64,000 bases of DNA from Phenylobacterium zucineum HLK1 (GTDB lineage Bacteria > Pseudomonadota > Alphaproteobacteria > Caulobacterales > Caulobacteraceae): contig NC_011144.1 of the NCBI RefSeq assembly GCF_000017265.1, forward strand, positions 3,078,001 through 3,142,000. The letters are read 5' to 3'. The notes below the pieces were generated by a model. It had not been told where the DNA came from and made no database searches. It worked only from the letters and a program-made list of their open reading frames with translations. Positions within the stretch are counted from its first letter, which is position 1. Each line of letters begins with the position of its first letter. Shown piece after piece: positions 1-9,452 of this stretch. Both the position numbers and the translations under genes were made by a program.

Positions 1-2712
1 CAGGTCCTGCTGCAGGCGCCACGCCTCGGTCAGCGCCCCCAGCGGCCCCTCGGGGGCGAGGCCCGAGACGCGGAACGCTTCCAGGGCGTCGGCCGTGTTG
101 GAGCTGAGCGGCCCGCCGTCGGCCGCATGGGCGATCTGCAGGAACTGGGCGGCGAATTCGATGTCCACCAGCCCGCCCGGCGAGAGCTTCAGGTCCCAGT
201 CGCCCTTGGGCGGCCGCTCGCGCTCCATGAGCTGGCGCATCTCGCGCACGTCCTTGGCCGTGCGTCGGCGCTCTCGGGGCCGGCGCAGGGCGGCCTCGAC
301 CGCCGCCTGCGCCTGGGCGGCGAAGCCGTCCGAACTGGCCCACACCACGCGCGCCCGCGTCAGGGCCAGCAGCTCCCAGGTCTCGGCCTCGCCCTGGTAG
401 TAGGGCTCGAAGGCGGCCATGCTCACCGCCACCGGCCCCTTGGTGCCCGAGGGGCGCAGCTGCATGTCCACCTCGTACAGCGTCCCCTCGGCGGTGGGCG
501 AGGAGAGCGCCGCGATCAGCCGCTGGGTGAAGCGGCCGTAGAAGGTGGAAGCGTCCCAGCCCTTCACCCCCGACATTCCGGCCGGATCGGCGGCCCGGTA
601 GAGGGTCATCAGGTCGAGGTCGGAGCCCGCGCTCATCTCGCGCGAGCCGCACTTGCCCAGCGCCACGACGGCCACCTCGCCCTCGAAGGCGCCGCCCAGC
701 CGCTCGGCCTCGGCCAGGGCGGCCGGCGCCAGCACCTGGATGCACAGGTCCGCGAGATCGGCGAAGGCCTTGCCGGCGACCTCCGCGCCCGCCGCCCCGC
801 TCATCACCTGCACGCCGACCCGGAAGGCCTGTTCGCGGTGCATCCGGCGCACCACGTCCATGGCCGCCTCGAAGCCGCCGGCGCGGGCCACGGCGCTCGC
901 CATGAGCTCGGCGTCCTCGGCCACGTCGATGGGGGCGAAGAACGCCGGGTCCAGCATGGCGTCGATCGCCGCCGGCCGCCGGGCCAGGGTCGAGGCCAGG
1001 CGTGGCGCGAAGGCCATCACCTGCACGACGAGCTCGAACAGCTTGGGTTGGGCCAGGAACAGCGACTGCAGCTGCACGCCGGTGGAGAGGTTGCCGAAGA
1101 AGTCGGCGAAGCGGTTGAAGGCGGGATCGGGGGCTCCCGTCGCCTGGGCGGCTTCCAGCAGGCGCGGCGCCAGGCGGGTGAACAGCTCCCGTCCCCGCTC
1201 GGTGCGCGTCGCCGGGATGCGTCCGTGGTGCCAGTTGCGGATCGTCTGGGCGACGCGGGCCGGGTTCGAGAAGCCCATCCGCTGCAGGGTGGCCAGGGTC
1301 TCGGGATCGTCGTCCACGCCGGTGAACACCAGGCTGCCGAACCGGGACGAGAGCTGCTCCTCCTCGGCGAACAGCTCGCCGTAGCGGGCGTTCACCCCCT
1401 TCAGCAGGCGCGTGATGGCCGCATCGAAGCTCTGCAGCCGGTCATAGCCGGACAGCGCCGCCACCCGCCGCCGTTCCGGATCGGATTCGGGCAGGCGGTG
1501 GGTCTGCTCGTCGGCCAGCATCTGGATGCGGTGCTCGACGGCGCGGAGGGTCCGGTAGGACTCCGTCAGCTCGGCGGCCGTCTCGGGCGCCACATGGCCG
1601 GCGGCGGCCAGGGCGGCGAGCGCGTCCAGGGTGCGCGAGCCGCGCAGCTCGGGGTGGCGGCCGCCCAGGATCAGCTGCTGGGTCTGGACGTAGAACTCGA
1701 TCTCGCGGATGCCGCCGCGGCCCAGCTTGAGGTCGACGCCCTTGGCCGAGACGCGCTCGTCGACCTTGTGCGCGTGGATCTGCCGCTTGATCGAGTGGAT
1801 GTCGGCGATGGCGGCGAAGTCGAGGTTCTTGCGCCAGACGTAGGGGATGAGCTCGCCCAGGAAGGCGCGGGCCGCCGTCATGTCGCCGGCGCAGGGGCGG
1901 GCCTTGATGAAGGCCGCCCGCTCCCAGTTCTGGCCGACGCTCTCGTAGTATTCCAGGGCCGCCGGCGTCGGCACCGCGGGCGGGGTCGAGGACGGGTCGG
2001 GCCGCAGCCGCAGGTCCATGCGGAAGACGTAGCCGTCGGCCGTCCGGGCCTGCATCAGGTCGGAGACGCGGTGGGTGAGGCGGACGGCGAAGGCCTGGGG
2101 CTCCACGTCCTGCGCCAGCACCGCCGAGAGCCGGTCGGGGTCGAAGAAGACCGAGACGTCGATGTCGCTGGAGTAGTTCAGCTCGAAGGCGCCCTGCTTG
2201 CCCATCGCGATGCAGAACCAGCCGGGGACCGGGCCCTGCTCCCCCTCGCCCAGGCGGGTCAGCCGGCCGGACTCCACCTCGCCGCGGGCGGCGGCGGTCA
2301 GCGAGGCGGTCACGGCCGCGTCGGCGAAGCGGGTCAGCGCGCCAGTCACCTGATCGAGGTCCCAGGCCCCGCCCAGGTCGGCCAGGGCGGTCAGCAGGTG
2401 CAGCTCCTGCTTCAGCAGGCGCAGGGGCTCGACCGCGGCCTCGGGCAGGCCGTCGGCGAGCGCCGCGGTCCGCGCGAGGATCTCGGTCAGGCGCGCGTCC
2501 GGGTCGGCCTCCAGCAGGGCGGCGAGCCGCCTGGGATCGCGCCGCGCCAGGCCGGCGAGATAGGGGGACGCCCCGAACACCGGCGCCAGCGCCGGCCAGG
2601 CCCCTTCCAGGGCCGGGGTCCAGGCGGTGTCGGCGATGATCTCCCGCGCCCGATCGGCCGCCTTGGCGTCGAGGACGGGACCGCAGGGACGGAGTCGGGC
2701 GCCGAGGCTCAT
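1..2712 (-). CDS. glnE: Bifunctional glutamine synthetase adenylyltransferase/deadenylase GlnE (3' end cut off by window edge)
   Basis: GlnE adds AMP to, and removes it from, glutamine synthetase according to PII and glutamine status, so it sets nitrogen assimilation in the cytosol. Reading the minus strand from the ATG at 2712 gives 904 codons without a stop to base 1; the family is usually about 950-990 residues, so only the C-terminus is missing. The N-terminal nucleotidyltransferase signature (ELNYSSDIDVSVFFD) lies near 2168-2212, and the second, adenylyltransferase-domain signature (EMSAGSDLDLMTLY) near 608-649. Both GSD/SSD-x-D active sites look intact. The start lies 9 bases after the stop of the upstream sensor kinase gene, so it is probably cotranscribed with the 4.8-2.7 kb two-component genes. 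Confidence 0.96.
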   Translation of the reverse strand, partial: MSLGARLRPCGPVLDAKAADRAREIIADTAWTPALEGAWPALAPVFGASPYLAGLARRDPRRLAALLEADPDARLTEILARTAALADGLPEAAVEPLRLLKQELHLLTALADLGGAWDLDQVTGALTRFADAAVTASLTAAARGEVESGRLTRLGEGEQGPVPGWFCIAMGKQGAFELNYSSDIDVSVFFDPDRLSAVLAQDVEPQAFAVRLTHRVSDLMQARTADGYVFRMDLRLRPDPSSTPPAVPTPAALEYYESVGQNWERAAFIKARPCAGDMTAARAFLGELIPYVWRKNLDFAAIADIHSIKRQIHAHKVDERVSAKGVDLKLGRGGIREIEFYVQTQQLILGGRHPELRGSRTLDALAALAAAGHVAPETAAELTESYRTLRAVEHRIQMLADEQTHRLPESDPERRRVAALSGYDRLQSFDAAITRLLKGVNARYGELFAEEEQLSSRFGSLVFTGVDDDPETLATLQRMGFSNPARVAQTIRNWHHGRIPATRTERGRELFTRLAPRLLEAAQATGAPDPAFNRFADFFGNLSTGVQLQSLFLAQPKLFELVVQVMAFAPRLASTLARRPAAIDAMLDPAFFAPIDVAEDAELMASAVARAGGFEAAMDVVRRMHREQAFRVGVQVMSGAAGAEVAGKAFADLADLCIQVLAPAALAEAERLGGAFEGEVAVVALGKCGSREMSAGSDLDLMTLYRAADPAGMSGVKGWDASTFYGRFTQRLIAALSSPTAEGTLYEVDMQLRPSGTKGPVAVSMAAFEPYYQGEAETWELLALTRARVVWASSDGFAAQAQAAVEAALRRPRERRRTAKDVREMRQLMERERPPKGDWDLKLSPGGLVDIEFAAQFLQIAHAADGGPLSSNTADALEAFRVSGLAPEGPLGALTEAWRLQQDL

Positions 2713-2721
2713 GCCTCTCTT

Positions 2722-4122
2722 CTAGGCCCTCGGCAGGATCAGGGCGACCCTCAGGCCCGGGCCCTTGTCGTCCACCTTGCCCGGTCCCTCGCTCAGCTCC
2801 AGGCGCCCGCCGTGCGCCTCGGCCACGGCGGCGACCAGCGACAGGCCGAGGCCCGCGCCGGGCTCGTTGCGGCTGTTCTCGAGGCGGACGAAGCGCTGGA
2901 TCACCCGTTCGCGGTCGTGCTCGGGCACGCCCGGGCCGGTGTCGGTCACCGAGAACTCCACCTCGCCCGACGAACGGCGGCGCACGCGCAGCATGATCGC
3001 CCCGCCGGCCGGCGTGTACTTCACCGCGTTGTCCAGGATGTTGGCCAGGGCCTGGGCGAGGAACTCGCGGTTGCCGCGGATCGTCAGGCCCTGGGCGAAC
3101 TCGGCGGCGAAGTCGATGTCCTTGTCCTCGCAGAGCGGCTCGTACAGCTCGGCGATGTCGGCGCCCAACTCGGCGGGGTCGAATACCTGGGGGTCCGGCG
3201 CCTGGCCCGCGGCCTGCAGCCGGGCGATCGACAGCACGGCGCCGAAGGTCTTCAGCACCCCGTCGGTGTCCTCCAGCGCCTGGGCCAGCGCCTGGCGCGG
3301 GTCGCCCTTGCCCGCCTCCACGTCGAGATAGGCCGCTTCCAGCCGCGCCCGCAGCCGCGTGAGGGGCGAGCGCAGGTCGTGGGCGATGGCGTCGCCGGCG
3401 TGCTTGTGGCCCGCCATCGACCGCTCGAGGCGGTCCAGCATCTCGTTCACGCCCTGGGCCAGCTCGTCGAACTCGTCGCGGGTGCCGCGGACGTGGGCCC
3501 GGGCGCCCAGTTCGCCGCCGCGCACCCGGTCCACCACGTCGGTGAGGCTGGCCATGGCGCGCGAGACGTTGCGGCTGACGAGGATGCCGCCGGCCAGGCC
3601 CAGCACGACCACCAGCACCACCGCGCCCCACAGCGCGTTGACGATCTTCGCGACGTAGGCTTCGTCCGCCCCCACGTCGGCGCCGACGAACAGGATCTGC
3701 CCGCCCGAGAGCCGCTGCTGCAGGCCGCGGGCGGGATGCTTCACCTCGCGCCCCTGCACGTCGAGGTCGGTGACCTGGAAGGTCGCCCAGGCGGGTTCGC
3801 CGGTGAACTCCTCGACCGGCGACTCCTCGATGGAGCCCGAGATCCGCTCGCCGTTGCGGGTCATCAGGAGGTAGAGGAAGGGCCGCTCGCTGGCCGCCCG
3901 CTCGATCAGCGACTGGTTCACCGCATCGACGCCCGCGCGGTCGTAGACGTCGGTGAGCGAGCGCATCTCGCGCCGGATCTCCTGGTCGGTCCGACGCGTC
4001 GCCTCCCCGGCGGTCGCCACATAGATGTAGGCCAGGAAGGCCGAGGCCGCGCTGGCGAACAGCGCCAGGAACAGCAGCGTCAGCCGGAACGGCGTCGTCC
4101 GGAAGATGCGCGGCAGGCGCAT
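2722..4122 (-). CDS. Membrane sensor histidine kinase (HAMP, HisKA, HATPase)
   Basis: A 466-residue inner-membrane kinase. A first membrane helix spans about residues 12-35, a periplasmic sensor region follows (about 36-160), and a second helix spans about 163-184. A HAMP linker (about 185-240) leads to the phospho-acceptor H248 in the motif AHDLRSPLTRL. The C-terminal ATPase carries the N box (ILDNAVKYTP) and G boxes (DTGPGVPE, GLGLSL). The AHDLRSPL variant is common in OmpR-partner kinases. It starts 15 bases after the stop of the adjacent response regulator (4138-4809), which is surely its partner. The signal is unknown; the downstream position of degP may hint at an envelope signal, but degP lies upstream in transcription order. 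Confidence 0.93.
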   Translation of the reverse strand: MRLPRIFRTTPFRLTLLFLALFASAASAFLAYIYVATAGEATRRTDQEIRREMRSLTDVYDRAGVDAVNQSLIERAASERPFLYLLMTRNGERISGSIEESPVEEFTGEPAWATFQVTDLDVQGREVKHPARGLQQRLSGGQILFVGADVGADEAYVAKIVNALWGAVVLVVVLGLAGGILVSRNVSRAMASLTDVVDRVRGGELGARAHVRGTRDEFDELAQGVNEMLDRLERSMAGHKHAGDAIAHDLRSPLTRLRARLEAAYLDVEAGKGDPRQALAQALEDTDGVLKTFGAVLSIARLQAAGQAPDPQVFDPAELGADIAELYEPLCEDKDIDFAAEFAQGLTIRGNREFLAQALANILDNAVKYTPAGGAIMLRVRRRSSGEVEFSVTDTGPGVPEHDRERVIQRFVRLENSRNEPGAGLGLSLVAAVAEAHGGRLELSEGPGKVDDKGPGLRVALILPRA

Positions 4123-4137
4123 GACGCCGCGCCGGAC

Positions 4138-4809
4138 CTAGGCGTCCAGCCGGTAGCCCGCGCCGCGCACGGTCTGCAGCATCGGCCGGTCGAACCCCTT
4201 GTCGATCTTCGAGCGCAGCCGCGAGATGTGCACGTCGATGACGTTGGTCTGCGGGTCGAAGTGGTAGTGCCAGACCTTCTCCAGCAGCATGGTGCGGGTC
4301 ACCGACTGGCCGGCGTGGCGCATCATGAACTCGAGCAGCTGGAACTCGCGCGGCTGCAGGTCGATCTCCTTGCCGGCGCGGTGCACCGTCCGGGCGATCA
4401 GGTCCATCTCGAGTTCGCCCACCCGCAGCAGGGTGTTGACCGAGCCGGTGTCGCGGCGCCGGGCCAGGGCCTCGATCCGGGCGATCAGCTCGGGAAAGGC
4501 GTAGGGCTTGACCAGGTAGTCGTCGGCGCCGGCCTGCAGGCCGTCGACGCGGTCCGCCACCTCGCCCAGGGCCGAGAGGAACAGCACCGGCGTGCGGTCG
4601 CCCTCGCGGCGCAGGGTCTCCACGAGAGTGACCCCGTCCATCTTGGGCATCATCCGGTCGACGATCATCACGTCGAACTCGCCGTCGCGGGCGGCCTTCA
4701 GACCCTCCTCGCCGTCGGCGGCGCTGACGCAGTCGTGGCCGGCCTCGGTGAGGCCGCGGACCATCACGCCCGCCGCCTCGAGGTCGTCTTCGACGATCAG
4801 GATCCGCAT
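4138..4809 (-). CDS. OmpR/PhoB-family response regulator
   Basis: A 223-residue regulator with an N-terminal receiver domain (acidic pair E7/D8/D9, phospho-acceptor D51 in IVDRMMP, K103-region VKPYAF) and a C-terminal winged-helix DNA-binding domain ending in the usual RGAGYRL motif. It precedes the sensor kinase at 2722-4122 by 15 bases on the same strand, so they form a cognate pair. The upstream neighbour degP is separated by only 32 bases and is on the same strand, so degP, regulator, kinase and glnE may share a transcript. The target genes cannot be read from the sequence. Confidence 0.95.
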   Translation of the reverse strand: MRILIVEDDLEAAGVMVRGLTEAGHDCVSAADGEEGLKAARDGEFDVMIVDRMMPKMDGVTLVETLRREGDRTPVLFLSALGEVADRVDGLQAGADDYLVKPYAFPELIARIEALARRRDTGSVNTLLRVGELEMDLIARTVHRAGKEIDLQPREFQLLEFMMRHAGQSVTRTMLLEKVWHYHFDPQTNVIDVHISRLRSKIDKGFDRPMLQTVRGAGYRLDA

Positions 4810-4841
4810 GTGATTCCGCCCCCCGGCTGCATGGTCCGAGC

Positions 4842-6401
4842 CTAGCCCGAAACCTTCAGCGGCAGGAAGGACGTCCGGCCGTTCCGGAAGACGCCCACCA
4901 GCACGCTGGTGCGGCCGGCCTTCTTGGCCTCCTCGACGACGGCGACCAGCTCGGCCGGGCTGTTGATGGCCCGGTTGTTGGCCCGGGTGATCACGTCGCC
5001 GCGGCGCAGGCCCTTGCTGGCCGCGTCGGAGTTCTGGTCGACGCTCTCGACCACCGCCCCGCGCACGTCGGCGGGCAGGTTCAGCCGGCTGCGCATGGCG
5101 TCGGTGACCACGCCGAGGGTCAGGCCGAGGGCCGAGGGGCTGGCCTGGGGCTGGCCCTCGCCGCCGGGCGCGCCCTGGCCGCCGAGGTTGTCGTTGGCGG
5201 CCGCCAGCTCACGCTCGGACGGACGCGTGCCGGCCCGCACCTCCACCGTGCGGCGGCGGCCTTCGCGGATCACGTCGAGGCGCAGGCTGTCGCCCGGCTT
5301 GGCCCGGGCCACCTGGCGGGTGAGCTCGGAGGACGAGCGCACGGCCGTCCCGTTGATCGCGGTCACGACGTCGCCCACCTGCAGGCCCGCGCGCTGCGAC
5401 GGTCCGCCCGGCGTCAGGTCGGCCACGATGGCGCCCTTCTGCTCGCCCAGGCCGGCCGCCTCGGCCATCTCGGTGGTGAAGTTCTGGATGGTGGCGCCGA
5501 TGTAGCCGCGCTCGATCTTGCCGCCGCGGATCAGCTGCTTGGTCACCGAATCGGCGAGATCGGCGGGGATGGCGAAGCCGATGCCGACCGACCCGCCCGA
5601 GGGCGAGAAGATCGCGGTGTTCACCCCGATCACCCGGCCGTAGACGTCGAACGTCGGCCCGCCCGAGTTGCCCCGGTTGATGGGGGCGTCGATCTGGATG
5701 TAGTCGACGAAGGTCTCGCCGATGTCGCGCCCGTAGGCCGAGATGATCCCGGCCGTGGCGGTGCCGCCCAGGCCGAACGGGTTGCCGACGGTGATCACCC
5801 AGTCGCCCACCCGCGGGCGCGCCGAGTTCTCGAAGTTCACGAACGGGAACGGGCCCTTGCCGTTCTTCACCTTGATGACCGCGATGTCGGTCGCCTCGTC
5901 GCGGCCGACGACGGTGGCCTCGAGCTCGGTCTCGTCCTTCAGGACGACGGTGATCTTCTCGGCGTTCTCGACCACGTGGTTGTTGGTGACGATGTAGCCG
6001 TCGGCCGAGATGAAGAAGCCCGAGCCCGCCGACTGCTGGGTCGGCAGGCGCGGCTGGCCGCGCTCGGTTTGGCCGCCCTCCTCGTCCTCGCCCCCGTCGG
6101 GCTGGCGCGGGATCAGGTTGAACGGGAAGCCCGGGATCTGCCGCAGGTCGCTCGGATTGACCCGGCTGGTCACGTTGATCGAGACCACCGCCGGCGAGAC
6201 GCGATCGAAGATGTCGGCGAACGACATGGGCGCGCCGGGCGGCGGCGCGAAGATCGGCGTGGTCGACGCCTTGATGAGCCCGGCCTGCGGCTGGTCGGCC
6301 CGCGCCTCCGGCATCCGCATGCCCGCGCCCGCCACCGCGGCGGCCATCACGCCGGCGCCGGCCACGGCGCCCAGGAGGTAACCCGTCTTCTTCGAGGTCA
6401 T
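4842..6401 (-). CDS. degP: DegP/HtrA-type periplasmic serine protease Do
   Basis: Periplasmic protease/chaperone that removes misfolded envelope proteins. The 519-residue product has a signal-peptide-like N-terminus (basic TSKK then an Ala/Gly-rich helix, cleavage plausible after ARA near residue 35). The trypsin-like domain carries the triad H142 (TNNHVV), D172 (ATDIAVIK) and S246 (RGNSGGP), followed by two PDZ domains (about 295-380 and 420-515), the full Do/DegP architecture. The start at 6401 is the only ATG in front of the signal peptide. The gene lies immediately upstream of the response regulator and kinase genes on the same strand. The exact DegP/DegQ/MucD subtype cannot be told from sequence alone. 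Confidence 0.95.
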   Translation of the reverse strand: MTSKKTGYLLGAVAGAGVMAAAVAGAGMRMPEARADQPQAGLIKASTTPIFAPPPGAPMSFADIFDRVSPAVVSINVTSRVNPSDLRQIPGFPFNLIPRQPDGGEDEEGGQTERGQPRLPTQQSAGSGFFISADGYIVTNNHVVENAEKITVVLKDETELEATVVGRDEATDIAVIKVKNGKGPFPFVNFENSARPRVGDWVITVGNPFGLGGTATAGIISAYGRDIGETFVDYIQIDAPINRGNSGGPTFDVYGRVIGVNTAIFSPSGGSVGIGFAIPADLADSVTKQLIRGGKIERGYIGATIQNFTTEMAEAAGLGEQKGAIVADLTPGGPSQRAGLQVGDVVTAINGTAVRSSSELTRQVARAKPGDSLRLDVIREGRRRTVEVRAGTRPSERELAAANDNLGGQGAPGGEGQPQASPSALGLTLGVVTDAMRSRLNLPADVRGAVVESVDQNSDAASKGLRRGDVITRANNRAINSPAELVAVVEEAKKAGRTSVLVGVFRNGRTSFLPLKVSG

Positions 6402-6463
6402 AAGCCTTCAGTTTCCCTGTGCGCCCCGCACGTCCGCGGCGCGCCCGAACAACCTAGGTCCGA

Positions 6464-6477
6464 TGCACGGAAGTGCA
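6464..6477. other. Small inverted repeat between ccmH and degP
   Basis: TGCAC-GGAA-GTGCA, a perfect 5-base inverted repeat in the 143-base gap between the ccmH stop (6545) and the degP start (6401). It lies about 65 bases upstream of the degP ATG, so it could be an operator for degP or a weak hairpin after ccmH. There is no T-run, so it is not a convincing terminator. I saw no clear sigma-32 or sigma-E promoter here. Confidence 0.35.
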
Positions 6478-6544
6478 ACGCTCCTCAAGTTACGTTTCGG
6501 ATAGCCTGCGCGCAGCTTCGCGTCCGATCTTGGGCGCAAACGTG

Positions 6545-6997
6545 TCAGGTCTGTTCCGGGTCCGAAAGACGCTTCAGTCGATCGGCTTCTTCTTTTGACA
6601 GGTCCGGCTCGGGACTTTTCGCGCCCAGCCTGCGCATGAGGAGCGCCACGCCCGCCGCGAGCACGAGGAAGGGGCCGATCCAGAGGGCCAGGTTCCAGGC
6701 GTTGAACGACGGCGTCAGCAGCACGAACTCGCCGTAGCGGTCGGTCAGGAAGCGCTTGATCTCGTCCTCGCTGCGCCCGGCGCTGACCTGCTCGCGCACG
6801 ATGCGGCGAAGGTCCTTGGCGAGCTCGGCCTCGGAATCGTCGATCGACTCGTTCTGGCAGACGAGGCAGCGGACATCCTTGAAGATCTCGCGCGCCTGCG
6901 CCTCCTGCGCCGGGTCGGCCAGCCGCTCGGCCGGGTCGGACGCCGCCGCGATCGAGAGCACGCCCGCCAGGGCGGCGAGGATCAGCTTCAGCCTCAT
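6545..6997 (-). CDS. ccmH: Cytochrome c maturation protein CcmH (CycL)
   Basis: Membrane-anchored periplasmic thiol-oxidoreductase that reduces apocytochrome c before haem ligation. The 150-residue product has a signal peptide (about residues 1-20), the redox motif RCLVCQNES with CxxC at about residues 43-46, the typical downstream helices (LRRIVREQV, RYGEFVLL), and one C-terminal membrane helix (about residues 104-122). This is the short CcmH form; the TPR part is encoded separately as ccmI. The ATG at 6997 overlaps the ccmF stop by ATGA (6994-6997), showing translational coupling. It is the last gene of the ccmI-E-F-H operon. Confidence 0.96.
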   Translation of the reverse strand: MRLKLILAALAGVLSIAAASDPAERLADPAQEAQAREIFKDVRCLVCQNESIDDSEAELAKDLRRIVREQVSAGRSEDEIKRFLTDRYGEFVLLTPSFNAWNLALWIGPFLVLAAGVALLMRRLGAKSPEPDLSKEEADRLKRLSDPEQT

Positions 6998-8970
6998 GCG
7001 CGCGCCTCCCGCCGGCCGCCGACGCCCAGGCGCAGGCGGCGGTCGGAGAGCGACACGAACCCGCCCAGGGCCATGATCGCGGGCCCGATGAAGATCAGGC
7101 TCGCCCAGGGATTCCAGTAGGCGCGCACCAGCCACACCGGCTCGGGGCCGCCGTCGCGCCGCTCGCCCAGCACCACGTAGACGTGGCTCATGCCGCGGTA
7201 GCAGAGGCCGACTTCCGAGGTCGTCTGCCCGCCGGCGGTGTAGAGCCGCCGCTCGGGCGCGGCCCGGCAGATCACCTCGCCGTCGCGGGTCACGGTGACC
7301 GCGCCGCGCTCGGCCTCGTAGTTGGGACCTTCGACCGCCTCGATGGCGTCCAGGGTCACATGGTAGGCGCCGGCGTCCAGCGCCCCGCCGATCGGCAGGG
7401 TCTCGGCGGCCTCCACCTTCCACGTGGTCTCGAACACCGCGCCCAGGACGAAGACGCCCAGGCCCAGGTGCGCCAGGGTCATGCCCCAGGCGCCGCGCGG
7501 CAGGCCCCAGAGCCGGCGCCAGCTCTCGGACGCCGGCGCGCGGAAGGCCCGCACCCGCTCCAGGATCTCGGCCAGGGCGCCGGCGATCAGCCAGGCCCCC
7601 AGCGCCACGCCCGCCGCGCCCAGCGCCTTGCGCGGACTGACGAGGGCGATGGTCAGGAGCCCGGCGCCGAGCGCGATAAGGGCGGCGAGCCACAGCCGCT
7701 GCATCACCCCGCGCGCGTCGCCGCGTTTCCAGGCCAGCAGCGGACCGGCCGGCAGCAGGATCAGCAGCGCGGCCATCAGCGGCGTGAAGGTCAGGTTGAA
7801 GTAGGGCGGCCCCACTGAGATCGCATCGCCGGTCGCGGCCTCGCGGATCAGCGGGAACAGGGTCCCCAGCAGCACGGTGGCGGTCGCCGCCGTCAGCAGG
7901 ATGTTGTTGAGCACCAGCGCGCTCTCGCGGCTCACCGGCGCGAACACCCCGCCCTGGGGCAGGCTGGGGGCGCGCCAGGCGAAAAGGGCGAAGCCCGCCC
8001 CCGCGGTGACGCCCAGGATCATGAGCAGCAGCACGCCGCGGGTCGGGTCCACGGCGAAGGCGTGCACCGAGGTCAGCACGCCCGAGCGCACCAGGAACGC
8101 TCCCAGCATCGAGAAGGTGAAGGCGGCCAGGGCCAGGAACACGGTCCAGCCCGGCAGGGCGCCGCGCTTTTCGGTCACCACCGCCGAGTGCAGCAGGGCC
8201 GCGGCGACCAGCCACGGCATGAAGCTGGCGTTCTCCACCGGGTCCCAGAACCACCAGCCGCCCCAGCCCAGCTCGTAATAGGCCCAGAACGAGCCCAGCA
8301 TGATGCCGAGGGTCAGGAAGCTCCACGCGGCGAGGGTCCACGGCCGGACCCACCGCGCCCAGGCGGCGTCGACGCGGCCCTCCACCAGGGCGGCCACGGC
8401 GAACGAGAAGACCACCGACATGCCGACGTAGCCCGCGTAGAGGAACGGCGGGTGCAGGGCGAGCGCCGGGTCCTGCAGCAGCGGGTTGAGCGAGCGGCCT
8501 TCGACGGGCGGCTCGGCCAGCCGCATCAGCGGGTTCGAGGCGAAGACCGTGTAGGCCAGGAAGACGACGCCCAGCATCCCCTGGGTCGCCACCGTCACCG
8601 ACCGCAGGCCGCGCGGCAGGCTGCGTCCGAGGCCCGCGGCGGCGGCGCCGAAGCCGGTCAGCGCCAGGCACCACAGCAGCATCGAGCCCTCGTGGCTGCC
8701 CCAGGCGCCGGCGATCCGGTAGAGCAGCGGCTTCTGCGAGTGCGAATTGGCCGCCACGTTGGCGACCGAGAAGTCCGAGGTGACGAAGGCCGTCACCAGG
8801 GCGGCGAAGGCGACCGCCACGCCGAGGAACGCGCCCAGCGCCGCCCCCTCGCCCGCGCCCGCGAGCACCGTCGAGCGGCGCAGGCGCGCGGCGATCGAGA
8901 GCCCCGTCTGGGCGATCGACAGCGCCAGCGCCAGCATCAGGGCGAAGGCGCCGGCCTCGGCGATCATCAT
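6994..8970 (-). CDS. ccmF: Haem lyase subunit CcmF (CycK)
   Basis: Large integral membrane protein that, with CcmH and CcmI, transfers haem from holo-CcmE to apocytochrome c. The 658-residue product is almost wholly hydrophobic with over ten membrane helices. The tryptophan-rich WWD haem-handling motif (GWGGWWFWDPVENASF) lies at about residues 228-243. I chose the ATG at 8970, which overlaps the ccmE stop (ATGA, 8967-8970). A longer in-frame start at 9015 would run back into ccmE and adds an Arg/Pro-rich stretch that does not belong to the family. The stop overlaps the ccmH start by 4 bases. Confidence 0.96.
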   Translation of the reverse strand: MMIAEAGAFALMLALALSIAQTGLSIAARLRRSTVLAGAGEGAALGAFLGVAVAFAALVTAFVTSDFSVANVAANSHSQKPLLYRIAGAWGSHEGSMLLWCLALTGFGAAAAGLGRSLPRGLRSVTVATQGMLGVVFLAYTVFASNPLMRLAEPPVEGRSLNPLLQDPALALHPPFLYAGYVGMSVVFSFAVAALVEGRVDAAWARWVRPWTLAAWSFLTLGIMLGSFWAYYELGWGGWWFWDPVENASFMPWLVAAALLHSAVVTEKRGALPGWTVFLALAAFTFSMLGAFLVRSGVLTSVHAFAVDPTRGVLLLMILGVTAGAGFALFAWRAPSLPQGGVFAPVSRESALVLNNILLTAATATVLLGTLFPLIREAATGDAISVGPPYFNLTFTPLMAALLILLPAGPLLAWKRGDARGVMQRLWLAALIALGAGLLTIALVSPRKALGAAGVALGAWLIAGALAEILERVRAFRAPASESWRRLWGLPRGAWGMTLAHLGLGVFVLGAVFETTWKVEAAETLPIGGALDAGAYHVTLDAIEAVEGPNYEAERGAVTVTRDGEVICRAAPERRLYTAGGQTTSEVGLCYRGMSHVYVVLGERRDGGPEPVWLVRAYWNPWASLIFIGPAIMALGGFVSLSDRRLRLGVGGRREARA

Positions 8971-9452
8971 AGGGCGTCGCCCTGGTGTTCCGGCCGCTGG
9001 CCGTCGCCGTACCACTCGCCCTGTTCCTTCAGGGCCTTGGACACCTCGCGCGGCATGTAGCGCTCATCGTGCTTGGCGAGCACGCGCTTGGCCTCGAAGA
9101 CGCCGTCCTCGCGGAAGGCGCCGATGGCCACCACCCCCTGGCCCTCTCGGAACAGGTCGGGCAGGTCGCCCTGGAAGAGCACGCGGTCCTCGGCGTCCTG
9201 GTCGGCCACCGTGAACTCCACCCGCCCGTCGGGATGCTTCACCACCGAGCCGGCGGCGACGAGGCCTCCCAGCTGGATCGAGCGGCCCGGCGCGGGCCTG
9301 GCCGCCTCGGCCTGGGACGGGGTGTAGAAGAACGAGATCGAGTCCGAGAGGCCCCACAGGGTCAGGCCCGCGGCCACGGCCAGCACGGGGGCGATGGCCG
9401 CGACCAGCATCAGCCGCCGGCGGGCCTTGGGGGACTTGGGCAACCAGCTCAT
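8967..9452 (-). CDS. ccmE: Haem chaperone CcmE (CycJ)
   Basis: Periplasmic haem chaperone anchored by one N-terminal membrane helix (about residues 13-34). It binds haem covalently at a histidine and hands it to CcmF. The 161-residue product carries the signature KHDERYMP with the haem-binding H128 and the conserved Y132, after the OB-fold beta-barrel region. The start at 9452 overlaps the ccmI stop (9449-9452, ATGA) and its stop overlaps the ccmF start. Every junction in this operon is a 4-base overlap. Confidence 0.97.
   Translation of the reverse strand: MSWLPKSPKARRRLMLVAAIAPVLAVAAGLTLWGLSDSISFFYTPSQAEAARPAPGRSIQLGGLVAAGSVVKHPDGRVEFTVADQDAEDRVLFQGDLPDLFREGQGVVAIGAFREDGVFEAKRVLAKHDERYMPREVSKALKEQGEWYGDGQRPEHQGDAL

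Noticed and set aside
127..4845. A 1572-codon open frame on the plus strand
   Set aside because: It is the antisense shadow of glnE and the two-component genes. Its residues are Gly/Arg/His-rich with no domains, as expected from high-G+C complement frames.
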